DNA of 64,000 nucleotides from Bacteroidaceae bacterium (GTDB taxonomy: Bacteria; Bacteroidota; Bacteroidia; Bacteroidales; Bacteroidaceae): positions 22,881-86,880 of the forward strand of contig JAILPK010000030.1 in NCBI GenBank assembly GCA_024699495.1. The letters are read 5' to 3'. The notes under the pieces are model-generated. The model saw nothing but the letters and a program-made list of their open reading frames with translations. It did no database searches and was not told where the DNA came from. Both the position numbers and the translations under genes were made by a program. Shown here one piece after another: positions 30,334-40,395 of this stretch. Within the stretch, counting starts at the first letter, position 1. Each line of letters opens with the position of its first letter.

Positions 30334-32292
30334 CTATTTCCCTGCAGATTGTTCCCTGAGCCAAAGCAGAAATGGCTGCAGCACTTCTGCCGCAGGCTCT
30401 GCAGTCTTCATTGAGAGTGATATATCTGCCCCCATGCCTGTTAAGATGGGAAATTGGAATTCAGGATTGTTGTCAAGGTCAACTGTCTGAGTTGGCTTCC
30501 CTTCCAATCGGGCTTTAACCTCTGAAGCCATCGCCTCGAGTTTCAACAACCAGGGACGGATATCGTCATAGACGTATTTAGCCTCTTCGCGGCTTTCCAT
30601 GGCAGGCCTGATTGTCTGACATCTCCAGATGACAGCCTGCATCTCCCGGCATAATGCCACAGGATCGGGACGCCCCTCAGCCACAGAACGCTTATAGTTT
30701 CGGACATGATAAGCGAGAGCGTCGCTGTCGAAATAGCGCAAGAAAGGGACCAACTGGCAGAAAGCCTGCTCGGCAGTCCTCTGGTTAAACATAGCCTTGA
30801 CGGCTGCACGCCAGCTTTTCTGATTGTCAAAACTCTGAGAAGAGCTGTTCCAGGAGTAGTCTGCTATAGAGAAGAGAGCAATCTTGGAGGCTGCTCCCTG
30901 CTGCATTGGGTTAGAGATGAGGGTCGGCAGGTTTGATATGCTGAATGGTTCGAAGCGCGCCTGTGAATCCACATGCTTCTCATCCCTGAAGTTCGTGTAA
31001 GTATCAGCTATGAACAGTTTGGTAACATCGTTGTCATTGCATGGATAATTCCACCACCAACTGGGCTCACGCCCAAGCCACTCCCCCACGATGCGGATAT
31101 CCTCACTGTTGGGCACAGACCACACAGCGCGACCGGTGATGTATATGCGCACCTTAGCCGGCACATTACGGAGAGACGAGAAGAAACGTTTGCCTTGCTC
31201 GATATTCACCCATGAGAAGGCATAAAGCTGTGGCACATAGTGAAGGGGTTTGACAGTGTCAGCGGGATTAGCTCCAGGTCCGTTCCACATGGCATCTATA
31301 CGTCGCTGCAATTCTGTAAGACGATCAGCTCCGAGGCGAAGCAAAGCATCATCCGAAGGCACACCTACATCATCGACGAAGACACCAAACTGGCGTACTC
31401 CTAAAGCATGCATTGCTTCGAATTTGTGCATAATCTGATCCAGAACGCCCTTGTTCTCCGGGTCTGTAAACGCAGTTCCAGGATGAATTGCCCAAATGAA
31501 GTCAATCTTGTTTGCACGGGCCACAGAAGTCAAGTCGCGCATCATATCCTGCGTCAGATAACCGATATTCCGCTGTTCCTCTGTGATCTCAGTTGGGTAA
31601 GGGTCTGCCCAATAGCGTGAATGATACGGGTCACTCTTTGCCCCATACATATAGGTATTCATCTTATAGTCGGCCATGAAGCGAAACAGGTCCTTGGTAA
31701 CATCCGCAGAATACGGCACACCATAATATCCTTCTATAACACCTCTGTCACGGATGTCAGCACCATCAACAACCGTTACGGGTATGAAGCTTGAATTAAA
31801 ATCCTGTGTGAGTACCTGCTTCATGGTGGCGAGGCCATAAAATACGGCATCTGTGTTTTCGCCGGCTATAACCATTTGCGCCGTGCCTTTCCTGCTCCCC
31901 GAGAGATTGAACACATATCGGCCAGTGTTTCTGGAGCCGCCCTCAGTAAAGAACTGCTTATACTGTCCCGTCTGCTTTATACCCAAACGGGCTGTTTCCT
32001 TATCCGCCAAGTCATCAGAGCCATATATTCCAAGAAGAAGATTTGTGCTACCTTTCTTAATTTTTTGAGCCTCTTCTGTTTTATAGCCCAAAGCCTCCAA
32101 TATAGTCTTTGCCCGATCCACCGTTATATTGTCAATAGCGGCGGACGGAACTATATAAACCGTTTTGGTAACAAGCGCCTGCCCGGCTCCTTGGCTAATG
32201 AAATGCGGAACTGGATAGATGACGTAATCATTGCCAGCCCAAACACATACTACTGCAAAAAAGGCAACAAAGATAAGAGATAGTCGTTTCAT
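30334..32292 (-). CDS. Family 84 glycoside hydrolase (beta-N-acetylglucosaminidase)
   Basis: This 652-residue protein has a signal peptide (MKRLSLIFVAFFAVVCVWAG) and the layout of bacterial GH84 enzymes: an N-terminal GH20b-like domain (about 21-175), the catalytic barrel and a helical C-terminal region. The barrel starts with RGVIEGYYGVPYS (183-195) and has the paired catalytic aspartates in FGVFVDDVG (D307, D308) used for substrate-assisted catalysis. Members remove terminal N-acetylglucosamine, including from host glycans and O-GlcNAc. It is cotranscribed or near-cotranscribed with the GH16 gene 39 bases upstream. No lipobox, so it is probably periplasmic. Confidence 0.92.
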   Translation of the reverse strand: MKRLSLIFVAFFAVVCVWAGNDYVIYPVPHFISQGAGQALVTKTVYIVPSAAIDNITVDRAKTILEALGYKTEEAQKIKKGSTNLLLGIYGSDDLADKETARLGIKQTGQYKQFFTEGGSRNTGRYVFNLSGSRKGTAQMVIAGENTDAVFYGLATMKQVLTQDFNSSFIPVTVVDGADIRDRGVIEGYYGVPYSADVTKDLFRFMADYKMNTYMYGAKSDPYHSRYWADPYPTEITEEQRNIGYLTQDMMRDLTSVARANKIDFIWAIHPGTAFTDPENKGVLDQIMHKFEAMHALGVRQFGVFVDDVGVPSDDALLRLGADRLTELQRRIDAMWNGPGANPADTVKPLHYVPQLYAFSWVNIEQGKRFFSSLRNVPAKVRIYITGRAVWSVPNSEDIRIVGEWLGREPSWWWNYPCNDNDVTKLFIADTYTNFRDEKHVDSQARFEPFSISNLPTLISNPMQQGAASKIALFSIADYSWNSSSQSFDNQKSWRAAVKAMFNQRTAEQAFCQLVPFLRYFDSDALAYHVRNYKRSVAEGRPDPVALCREMQAVIWRCQTIRPAMESREEAKYVYDDIRPWLLKLEAMASEVKARLEGKPTQTVDLDNNPEFQFPILTGMGADISLSMKTAEPAAEVLQPFLLWLREQSAGK

Positions 32293-32331
32293 AAGGTTTT
32301 ATTGGTAAATGATTTGTATTTTAGGATAACT

Positions 32332-33183
32332 TCAGTTCTCCCCTTTCTGATATACTCTCACATAATCTACTTCGTAGAGCATTGGGAAAGCACTCTGGTC
32401 CGGGGTGCCGCCGCTGGCTCCAATGGCAAGGTTCAGGAGGATATAGTGCGGGATATGGGGCAAGGTATTAGGCATGGCGGCGAGTCGCTCATCATCAAGA
32501 TATAGGTTTATGCTGTCTGCCGACCAGTCCATCCGCCACGTATGGAATCGTGAAGCCCAATCTGGGTCCCTGTCTGTGAAATGCGTCAGCTGGTGGCGGT
32601 TGGTATTCCATGCATCCCGCCCGTTTTCACCTGCCCAGCATGCGTTGGCAAGTATTATTGGCAGTGTGCGCCTGCCGTCGGCACGATGGTCTATCCCCAT
32701 CTCCGCTGGTGGAACCCGATAGAATTCCATCACGTCAATCTCACCGCAAGCCGGCCATCCACGTCCTTCGCCAAGTGTCCATATTGCAGGCCAGGCTCCT
32801 CCTCCTACTGGTATTCTGGCTCTTACCTCAAGTCTTCCGAAAAGGAAACTGTAATGCCCTGCAGTCTTAATGCAAGAGCTGGTGAATTCAGCATACTCAC
32901 GGTTGCGCTGCCAAGAACGGTGACCCTCTCTATAGCGTGGGTTACTAACCCGCTCAGCCCGACCTGTAATACGGAGGCAACCATCTTTCACCTCTGCATT
33001 TTGGGGCTGATACCACTGCAGCTCACGGTTGCGCACAAAACCGTATTCAAAGCCCCAGCGTGAAGAATCTACGGCTCCATCGCGATTAAACTCTTCGGCC
33101 CATACCAGGCGCCAATTAGCATCCTGCGCCTGTGTCTGCAGAGCAGTCACTGCACATATCAGAAAAATATAAATACGTTCCAT
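32332..33183 (-). CDS. Family 16 glycoside hydrolase (beta-glucanase-like)
   Basis: This 283-residue protein has a short signal peptide (cleavage near residue 19) and a complete GH16 jelly-roll domain. The catalytic motif is GEIDVMEF, with nucleophile E148, helper D150 and acid/base E153. FGRLEVRARIPVGGGAWPAIWTLGE is the standard preceding strand, and HTWRMDWSADSINLYLDDE follows. GH16 enzymes of this type mostly cleave beta-1,3 or mixed-linkage glucans, but agarases and porphyranases share the fold, so the substrate is open. The predicted promoter lies only 5 bases before the ATG. It is upstream of the GH84 gene on the same strand and no SusC/SusD pair is nearby. Confidence 0.92.
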   Translation of the reverse strand: MERIYIFLICAVTALQTQAQDANWRLVWAEEFNRDGAVDSSRWGFEYGFVRNRELQWYQPQNAEVKDGCLRITGRAERVSNPRYREGHRSWQRNREYAEFTSSCIKTAGHYSFLFGRLEVRARIPVGGGAWPAIWTLGEGRGWPACGEIDVMEFYRVPPAEMGIDHRADGRRTLPIILANACWAGENGRDAWNTNRHQLTHFTDRDPDWASRFHTWRMDWSADSINLYLDDERLAAMPNTLPHIPHYILLNLAIGASGGTPDQSAFPMLYEVDYVRVYQKGEN

Positions 33184-33188
33184 GCGGG

Positions 33189-33196
33189 CAAAGATA
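33189..33196 (-). promoter_or_regulatory. -7 promoter element next to GH16 start
   Basis: TATCTTTG on the minus strand ends 5 bases before the GH16 ATG. If used, the message would start at or next to the ATG (leaderless). Confidence 0.5.
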
Positions 33197-33266
33197 TGAT
33201 TAATTATGTGAATCAGAATAAAATAAGGCAGAAAAATTCAGCCTTCAACCAATAATTCACTTATAA

Positions 33267-33300
33267 TTTGTGCATAAATGCTTACTTTTGCCTAACTTTG
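33267..33300 (+). promoter_or_regulatory. Bacteroidetes-type promoter for purU
   Basis: TTTG (33267-33270), a 22-base spacer and TAACTTTG (33293-33300) match the consensus, 49 bases before the purU ATG. A second TACTTTTG at 33283 is too close to the -33 element. Confidence 0.8.
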
Positions 33301-33349
33301 CACCGCCTAACAAAATATAGGCACTTACTCTGAACACAAAAACAGATAA

Positions 33350-34213
33350 ATGAAACCGACAGCTATTTTGCTTCTACACTGCCCTGACCAACCGGGCATC
33401 ATATCCGAAATAACCAAGTTCATCACAGACAACAAGGGAAACATTGTATATCTTGACCAATATGTGGACCGCGAGGATGGCATGTTCTTCATGCGCATAG
33501 AGTGGGAACTGGACAATTTCCTTATTCCGCGCGACAAGATATACGAATACGTCACCACGCTCTACACTCAGCGCTACAAGATGAAGTTCAGCCTGTACTA
33601 CAGCGACAAACGCCCGCGTATGGCTATTTTCGTGAGTAAGATGAGCCACTGTCTCTATGACTTGCTGGCAAGATGGAAGGCCGGAGAGTTCAACTGTGAC
33701 ATCCCCTGCATAGTATCCAACCACGAGGACCTGCGATATGTAGCCGAGCAATTCGACATCCCATACTATGTATGGAACATAAAGAAAGACCATTCCAACA
33801 AGAAAGAGGTGGAGCAGGCTGAGATGGAACTGCTGCGCAAAGAGGACATCTCGTTTATCGTCCTGGCCCGTTACATGCAGATAATTTCAGATGAGATGAT
33901 AGCCTGCTACCCGCACCATATCATCAATATCCACCACTCGTTCCTGCCCGCTTTTGTAGGTGCAAAGCCATATCATCAGGCATGGGAACGCGGTGTGAAG
34001 ATTATAGGTGCCACAAGCCATTATGTCACTGCAGATCTTGATGCCGGACCGATCATCGAACAGGATGTGGCCCGAATCAGTCACAAAGATACTCCAAGCA
34101 GTCTTGTACTGAAAGGCAAGGATTTGGAGAAGATTGTACTCTCACGTGCCGTAACTAAGCACATACAGCGCAAAATCCTGACCTATAACAACAAGACAAT
34201 TATTTTCAGCTGA
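33350..34213 (+). CDS. purU: Formyltetrahydrofolate deformylase
   Basis: This 287-residue enzyme hydrolyses 10-formyltetrahydrofolate to formate and tetrahydrofolate. The N-terminal ACT domain (about 5-80; ILLLHCPDQPGIISEITKFI) is the regulatory part, and the C-terminal formyltransferase-like domain carries the catalytic NIHHSFLPAFVGAKPYHQA (asparagine and histidines) and DLDAGPIIEQDV with its aspartate. Length and layout are typical. It is transcribed alone from its own promoter, converging on nadB with a shared terminator between them. Confidence 0.95.
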   Translation: MKPTAILLLHCPDQPGIISEITKFITDNKGNIVYLDQYVDREDGMFFMRIEWELDNFLIPRDKIYEYVTTLYTQRYKMKFSLYYSDKRPRMAIFVSKMSHCLYDLLARWKAGEFNCDIPCIVSNHEDLRYVAEQFDIPYYVWNIKKDHSNKKEVEQAEMELLRKEDISFIVLARYMQIISDEMIACYPHHIINIHHSFLPAFVGAKPYHQAWERGVKIIGATSHYVTADLDAGPIIEQDVARISHKDTPSSLVLKGKDLEKIVLSRAVTKHIQRKILTYNNKTIIFS

Positions 34214-34247
34214 GGCTGAACAAATTGTAAGACAGATATCTTATCCC

Positions 34248-34312
34248 CAACCGGTCATTAGGACAAAACAGCATGCTTCCGATATTCTGGCATGAGTCCT
34301 GATGACCGGTTG
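34248..34312. terminator. Bidirectional terminator between purU and nadB
   Basis: CAACCGGTCATTAGGAC (34248-34264) pairs with GTCCTGATGACCGGTTG (34296-34312) over 17 bases with one G-T pair. The 31-base loop holds a small inner stem CATGC/GCATG. TGGTTTATTT follows on the plus strand. It ends 5 bases before the nadB stop. Confidence 0.8.
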
Positions 34313-34316
34313 TGGT

Positions 34317-35906
34317 TTATTTCTGGTCGTAGGCGTGTTTGGGATAATCCACAGTATAGTGCAGTCCCCGGCTTTCCTTGCGCTCTATGGCCTGACGCGT
34401 AATGAGATAACCCACGTTTATCATATTGCGCAGCTCGCATATATCCTTGGTTGCCTTCACACGCTTGAACAGCTCTTCTGTTTCCTCATATATAATATCC
34501 AGACGTGTCCAGGCGCGATGCAGACGCAAGTCAGAGCGCACTATGCCCACATAATTGGACATAATCTGACCTACTTCGCGCATATCCTGGGCGATAAGCA
34601 CCTTCTCTTCATTGGTCATCGTTCCCTCATCGTTCCACTCGGGCACCTGCTCATTGAACGAGTATTCATCGATATGGGCAATGCTATGCTCTGCAGCCTT
34701 GTCTGCATATACGACTGCCTCAATAAGCGAATTGCTGGCCAGACGATTACCGCCATGCAAGCCTGTACACGAACACTCACCGACAGCATAGAGACGGTTG
34801 ATAGTGCTCTCGCCGTTCAGATTGACCTTGATTCCGCCACACATATAGTGGGCGCAAGGAACGACTGGAATATACTGTTTTGTGATGTCTATGCCTATAC
34901 TTAGGCACTTGGCATAGATATTCGGGAAATGGTGTTTAGTCTCTTCGGGATTCTTGTGAGTCACATCAAGACAGACATGATCTATGCCGTGAATCTTCAT
35001 TTCCTTGTCAATGGCACGGGCAACAATATCACGCGGGGCAAGGGATAGGCGCTTGTCATATTTCTGCATGAACTCCTCACCGTTTGGCAGACGCAGGATG
35101 CCTCCATATCCGCGCATTGCTTCTGTGATGAGGTAAGCGGGGTGTGTCTCTGCCGGGTTGTAAAGGGCTGTAGGATGAAATTGCACAAACTCCATGTCCT
35201 TAACTATTCCTTTGGCTCGATAAACCATTGCTATGCCGTCACCCGTGGCTATATTGGGGTTCGTGGTGGTGGCATAGACAGCTCCGGTACCACCCGTGGC
35301 CATCAGCGTAACGCGTGAGAGGAAGGTGTCAATCTTCTTTGTGTCGGGATCAAGAACATAAGCTCCATAGCATTCTATGTCTGTCATATGCCGGTTCACC
35401 TCGCGGCCCAGATGATGCTGTGTGATAATCTCCACTGCAAAATGGTTCTCGAGAACAGTAATGCGTTTATTGGCCCTGACTGCATGAATTAGGCCCTGCT
35501 GAATAGCGTGGCCAGTGTCGTCAGCGTGGTGCAGTATCCTGAACTCAGAGTGGCCGCCTTCGCGATGAAGGTCAAATTCGCCATCCTCGTTCTTGTCAAA
35601 GTTGACACCCCACTTTACCAAGTCTGCAATTCCTTTGGGAGCATTCCTCACTACCTGCTCTACGGCTTCAGGGTCAGAAATAAAATCACCGGCCACCATA
35701 GTGTCGTGGATATGCTTTTCGAAATTGTCCACTTTCATATTTGTGACGCTGGCCACCCCACCCTGAGCCTTATCAGTGTTGGCCTCGTCTATCGTTGTCT
35801 TGCATATTAGGGCCACCTTGCCCTTACCGCTCTGCGCAACTTTAAGCGCATAACTCATACCGGCCACACCGGAGCCGATTATAAGGAAATCGAATTTGCG
35901 TATCAT
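34317..35906 (-). CDS. nadB: L-aspartate oxidase
   Basis: This 529-residue flavoprotein oxidises L-aspartate to iminoaspartate at the first step of NAD synthesis. The FAD-binding motif FLIIGSGVAGMSYAL is at the N terminus, followed by DEANTDKAQGGVASV, the substrate-binding HREGGHSEFRILHHADDTG, and HYMCGGIKVNLNGES with GECSCTGLHGGNRLASNSL. The frame is open to a TTG at 35933, but that TTG is the end of the promoter's -7 element, so the ATG at 35906 (MIRKFDFLIIGSG) is the start. nadA and nadC are not in the window. It is a single-gene unit. Confidence 0.96.
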   Translation of the reverse strand: MIRKFDFLIIGSGVAGMSYALKVAQSGKGKVALICKTTIDEANTDKAQGGVASVTNMKVDNFEKHIHDTMVAGDFISDPEAVEQVVRNAPKGIADLVKWGVNFDKNEDGEFDLHREGGHSEFRILHHADDTGHAIQQGLIHAVRANKRITVLENHFAVEIITQHHLGREVNRHMTDIECYGAYVLDPDTKKIDTFLSRVTLMATGGTGAVYATTTNPNIATGDGIAMVYRAKGIVKDMEFVQFHPTALYNPAETHPAYLITEAMRGYGGILRLPNGEEFMQKYDKRLSLAPRDIVARAIDKEMKIHGIDHVCLDVTHKNPEETKHHFPNIYAKCLSIGIDITKQYIPVVPCAHYMCGGIKVNLNGESTINRLYAVGECSCTGLHGGNRLASNSLIEAVVYADKAAEHSIAHIDEYSFNEQVPEWNDEGTMTNEEKVLIAQDMREVGQIMSNYVGIVRSDLRLHRAWTRLDIIYEETEELFKRVKATKDICELRNMINVGYLITRQAIERKESRGLHYTVDYPKHAYDQK

Positions 35907-35930
35907 CGAATTTAGATTAGTTTTCAAGCG

Positions 35931-35962
35931 CAAAAATAAAGCGGTTTTCCTAAACGGCCAAA
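35931..35962 (-). promoter_or_regulatory. Bacteroidetes-type promoter for nadB
   Basis: Minus-strand TTTG (35962-35959), a 20-base spacer and TATTTTTG (35938-35931) match the consensus, 25 bases before the nadB ATG. Confidence 0.85.
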
Positions 35963-36004
35963 CTTTTACGCTACTAATTGGGTTCTGACCATTATAAAAA
36001 GGGG

Positions 36005-37417
36005 CTATTCGCTCATGAGAACGCAGATTTTATCCTGCAGAGACCGCCCTTCTGCCATTCGCGGAAGGCCGTTGTTGAGTATGGCGAAGGCGAATACATG
36101 TCCTGTGCTGCGCTGCGTAGTGTATCCGACCAGAGTGCTTACTCCACTGACCGAGCCTGTCTTTGCCCTGACATTGGCGGCGGCGGGAGTACCATTCATG
36201 CGTTTCTCCAAAGTGCCGTCAACACCAGCAATGGGAAGGGCTTCTAACAGAGGCAGATAAATGCTGTCTGAACGGACCACGGCGTAGGAAAGCATGCGTG
36301 TGAATGTCTCCGGAGTCTGATAATTATAGAGGGAGAGTCCGCTGCCATCAGCAATTACAGGGGCAAAGACGCCGGATACGCCAACCGCTTCCGAAGGAGT
36401 TTCGTTAGCGTGAGAGGCCAGCGTGTTTCCGCCGTCTGAAAACGAGATGGAAGACACCTTGCCAATCATCTCGTTAATAATAGCTACGGCACGTTTACGT
36501 CCCCAGTGTTTTCCCTGCGCCACCTTAGAGCCACCGGCCGGCGTTAGGGCACACAACTGATAAAAGACGGCTTCAGCACACAGGTTGTCGCTCTCTTTCA
36601 TCATCGGCCTGAGCACCTCTGTGAGGGGCCTGCGAATAGCGGCCAGTTCATAGCGGTTTGGAGCGGCTGCAGAATCTGCAGAACTATATTTCTGCGGGAA
36701 TTTACCCGTAGCGGTTCCTTTGGAGACAGTTATTCCTGCCTGCCGGAGAGCTGTACGCAACTGCTGCAACAATGTGGGCTTACCGCTGCATAGCAACGGG
36801 GAAAGCACTGGGTTTTCATCATCCCAACACCAACCCCATCCAAATTCGTCGTCATCCTTCATTGAAGTATCTGCGACAAGACGACCTGCTATTTTCTTCA
36901 CTCCCGCAGCTTTCAACTGGCTAACAAGATTACGCACGTCTGCCGCATTAAGCAACGGGTCCATGGCCCCTCTTATATACAGATCTCCATTTAAAGTGCC
37001 ATGGCTTAACCGGGCATCAGAAAGGAGGGCTGTAGTAAAGGAATAGGAAGGACCCAGATATTCCAAGGCTGTGATGGCAGTCACCACCTTCTCTGAAGAA
37101 GCAGGACGCATCCTCTGCTTAACGCCTCGGGTATATATTGTCTCTCCAGATGTGAGGTCTATAATGTGGAGCCCCAACTGAGTACTCTGCAGAAGAGTGT
37201 CTGCCGACACGAGCAGGCTGTCTATACGCGACGCCAAACGTTCAGAGGCAGTCTGCACCTTCTTGCTTTCCGGCTGCACTTTTGCCACAGGCGCCACAAC
37301 TGGTGGAACTACAGGAACATGCCGCTCTTGCTGTCTCTGCACCGCATTCTGCGAACTGCCGCATGCTGAAAGGAAAACAGCGGCCGCTATAAACCAAGTC
37401 TTTCTCTGTATTTTCAT
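36005..37417 (-). CDS. dacB: D-alanyl-D-alanine carboxypeptidase/endopeptidase (PBP4 family)
   Basis: This 470-residue protein is a peptidase S13 enzyme that trims or cleaves peptidoglycan peptide cross-links. The N terminus is a lipoprotein signal ending LSAC (cysteine 19), followed by a Pro/Val-rich linker (about 33-50). The active-site motifs are all present: S107-S-E-K110 (SxxK), SDN in MKESDNLCAEAVF (SxN) and RAKTGSVSG (KTG). The family's ADGSGLSLYN segment is also there. It acts in the periplasm, probably tethered to a membrane. A -7 element lies upstream; nadB follows on the same strand with its own promoter. Confidence 0.93.
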   Translation of the reverse strand: MKIQRKTWFIAAAVFLSACGSSQNAVQRQQERHVPVVPPVVAPVAKVQPESKKVQTASERLASRIDSLLVSADTLLQSTQLGLHIIDLTSGETIYTRGVKQRMRPASSEKVVTAITALEYLGPSYSFTTALLSDARLSHGTLNGDLYIRGAMDPLLNAADVRNLVSQLKAAGVKKIAGRLVADTSMKDDDEFGWGWCWDDENPVLSPLLCSGKPTLLQQLRTALRQAGITVSKGTATGKFPQKYSSADSAAAPNRYELAAIRRPLTEVLRPMMKESDNLCAEAVFYQLCALTPAGGSKVAQGKHWGRKRAVAIINEMIGKVSSISFSDGGNTLASHANETPSEAVGVSGVFAPVIADGSGLSLYNYQTPETFTRMLSYAVVRSDSIYLPLLEALPIAGVDGTLEKRMNGTPAAANVRAKTGSVSGVSTLVGYTTQRSTGHVFAFAILNNGLPRMAEGRSLQDKICVLMSE

Positions 37418-37463
37418 TATATAAAACTTTTACCCTTATTAAACATTTTACTGTTGTGCGACG

Positions 37464-37471
37464 CAAAGGTA
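37464..37471 (-). promoter_or_regulatory. -7 promoter element for dacB-like gene
   Basis: TACCTTTG on the minus strand followed by CGTCGC, 46 bases before the ATG. This extended form recurs at several strong promoters in the window. No clear -33 element. Confidence 0.65.
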
Positions 37472-37745
37472 CAAATAATAAGTATAAATGAAGGTCTGTT
37501 TCACATATATTTTATCCGAAAATGAGAAGCACCATAAATAAGAACAGGTCGAACATAAGAATAGGACGATGTCTATCTGCAGTCAATATCCGCCATGATT
37601 TAGCGGAAATACTAAATTCATTCAAATGGCGTTAGGGCATAAATTGGGAATCATTTAACCTGTTTTAGGGGAAGACGCGATTCCACATTAGCTCCCTAAA
37701 CGCCTCACCTTTACCCACATTGCTACCCATTGAGGCACGCAGTCG
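37472..37745. other. Non-coding stretch between dacB and EamA genes (first part)
   Basis: This is the first part of a 527-base gap. I see no ORF with a credible start, no tRNA and no strong terminator here. The sequence is mixed in composition. The second part of the gap contains the repeat array at 37746. Confidence 0.5.
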
Positions 37746-37832
37746 AATACACCTCGGTGTAATGGGCAATACGCCTCGAAGTAAAGTACAATGCAATTCT
37801 ATGTATTGCAATGCGCCCCCCGATGTACTTTG
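37746..37832. repeat. Degenerate palindromic repeats, period about 22
   Basis: Units beginning AATAC or AATGC start at 37746, 37768, 37790 and 37810 (periods 22, 22, 20). The first contains the palindrome TACACCTCGGTGTA (37748-37761). AAAGTACA (37783-37790) pairs with TGTACTTT (37824-37831), and inside it TGCAAT (37792-37797) pairs with ATTGCA (37805-37810), so the right half can fold as a nested hairpin. Nothing else is recognisable up to the EamA stop at 37945. Confidence 0.6.
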
Positions 37833-37944
37833 AAGGCATTTTGGCTACAAATAAGAACAAGGTTTTATTAACCCTTTCCCCGATTCTGGTATGTGATACG
37901 ATGAGAATATGAAGGAGAAAACGAAGACATAAGCTCGACCTGTT

Positions 37945-38880
37945 TTACTCCCCGAGGAAAAAGAGACTGACTCCGAGAACAGATATGAAGGCTCCAAGAA
38001 TCGCTCTGGCGGTGATTTTCTCATGGAAGAGAATACGTGAAGGGATGAGGATGATTATAGGCGTCATCGCCATCAGGGTTGAGGCTATACCTGCGGCTGT
38101 ATATTGAACGGCCATAAGCGAGAACCCCACACCCACAAAAGGGCCGAAGATGGTAGTTGCCACAGCTACAGCCAGCCCCTTGTGGTCGTGCATGGATTTG
38201 CGGAGGGGCTCCAGGCCGCTGCGGAAATACATCAGCAGGGTGAACCCTATGATTCCGGCTATACAACGATAGAAATTGGCATTGAACGGCAGCAGCCAGT
38301 CAGGCATGCCGGATGAAGCCATGAGAGAGGTGTCATAATGGTCCATCCCTATCTTACTAAGCACCAGACCAACTCCCTGACACATTGCAGCTCCAATGGC
38401 GAAAAGAACACCATTAAGCGGCAACCGGAGCGAGAGTTTATGATGCTCGCCACGCCCCAACACAGATATTCCGATGCCCAGAAGGGTGACAAGCATAGCA
38501 ATGATACTCATTCCGCTCATCTCCTGTCCCAGCGTAATCCACGCCATCAGCGCTGCGGACAGTGGCGCAAGTGTCATAAAGAGCTGGCCAAAGCGTGAAC
38601 CGATTATTATATAGCACTGAAAGAGACAATAGTCGCCAATAACATACCCCACAAGCCCGGATAGCAACATCCAACCACAAGCCTCAACGGGAGTGCCGGT
38701 AGGCAGCGGGCTGCCAGTAACCACCCAAAAGAGCACCATTCCGAAAAGCAGCGCCAGGGCCATTCTCAAAACATTCAATGTGAGATTACCCATACGCTTT
38801 GAACCGAATTCGCTCAGAAGCGCAGTGGCAGTCCAAGAGAACGCCACTCCTATAGATATCAGTTCGCCTAAATAGGCCAT
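37945..38880 (-). CDS. EamA/DMT family transporter
   Basis: This 311-residue membrane protein has ten hydrophobic helices arranged as two EamA repeats (about residues 1-145 and 155-311), the layout of the drug/metabolite transporter superfamily. The pattern LGELISIGVAFSWTATALLSE at the start and IASTLMAMTPIIILIPSRILFHEKITARAILGAFISVLGV at the end are typical of the repeats' first and last helices. Substrates in this family range from amino acids to nucleotide sugars, and none can be inferred here. It begins 3 bases after the SGNH esterase ends, so they form an operon. Confidence 0.88.
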   Translation of the reverse strand: MAYLGELISIGVAFSWTATALLSEFGSKRMGNLTLNVLRMALALLFGMVLFWVVTGSPLPTGTPVEACGWMLLSGLVGYVIGDYCLFQCYIIIGSRFGQLFMTLAPLSAALMAWITLGQEMSGMSIIAMLVTLLGIGISVLGRGEHHKLSLRLPLNGVLFAIGAAMCQGVGLVLSKIGMDHYDTSLMASSGMPDWLLPFNANFYRCIAGIIGFTLLMYFRSGLEPLRKSMHDHKGLAVAVATTIFGPFVGVGFSLMAVQYTAAGIASTLMAMTPIIILIPSRILFHEKITARAILGAFISVLGVSLFFLGE

Positions 38881-38883
38881 AAT

Positions 38884-39810
<927 letters not shown>

Positions 39811-39903
39811 TCATTGAACATTTTCAGAGGGAAAAACAAGATTCCTTTTTACAATACTCTCCTTTTGTCACATGTAAGACGTCTCCTCAGCCTTAATGGC
39901 GGC

Positions 39904-40395
39904 TTAACTTTCTGATGCAGGCATCCACTGGCTCTTGGCCAGAGTAAATGCGATGGAGGTAATTTCTTTTAGGGGGACGAAGAGAAAGGAACCGTTCTGG
40001 GTATCTTCTGGTAAAATGCCTGTGAGCGAAATTACATTGCAGACAATACCAAGGATTATGGCGTACTTGGCCAGGCTAAGAATCGCGCCACCAAGATTGT
40101 TAATACCATCCAAGCCTATCCATTTGAGCACGCCCGTAAGCAGCGAGCCCAGCATAGTCAGCAACAATGGCACACCAATCCAAATAAGGAAAAAGGCAAT
40201 TATACCGCCTACTGTGGGCGAACAACCGATGTGCGGAGCAAGTTGGTGGCCTACCTGCTCATAGAGCAAGTAAGCCACATATAATCCCAAGAAGGCCCCG
40301 GCCAAACCAAGGACTTCTTTTAGCAAACCGTTTGTCCAGCCTCTGAAAGCACCTGCTGCAAAGACAACTAAAAACAAGATGTCAAGAGCGTTCAT
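39904..40395 (-). CDS. cvpA: CvpA family inner-membrane protein
   Basis: This 163-residue protein has four hydrophobic helices and the CvpA family start LDILFLVVFAAGAFRGWTNGLLKEVLGLAGAFLGL. In E. coli CvpA is required for colicin V production; the general role in envelope homeostasis is not well defined. Its start overlaps the infB stop by one base, so it is translated with the rimP-nusA-infB operon, an arrangement seen in other Bacteroidetes. The ending WMPASES is unremarkable. Confidence 0.88.
   Translation of the reverse strand: MNALDILFLVVFAAGAFRGWTNGLLKEVLGLAGAFLGLYVAYLLYEQVGHQLAPHIGCSPTVGGIIAFFLIWIGVPLLLTMLGSLLTGVLKWIGLDGINNLGGAILSLAKYAIILGIVCNVISLTGILPEDTQNGSFLFVPLKEITSIAFTLAKSQWMPASES

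Noticed and set aside
33283..33290. TACTTTTG as the purU -7 element
   Set aside because: Only 12 bases from the TTTG at 33267; the TAACTTTG at 33293 has correct spacing.
35907..35933. TTG start for L-aspartate oxidase
   Set aside because: It overlaps the -7 element TATTTTTG, and the FAD motif sits at the usual distance from the ATG at 35906.
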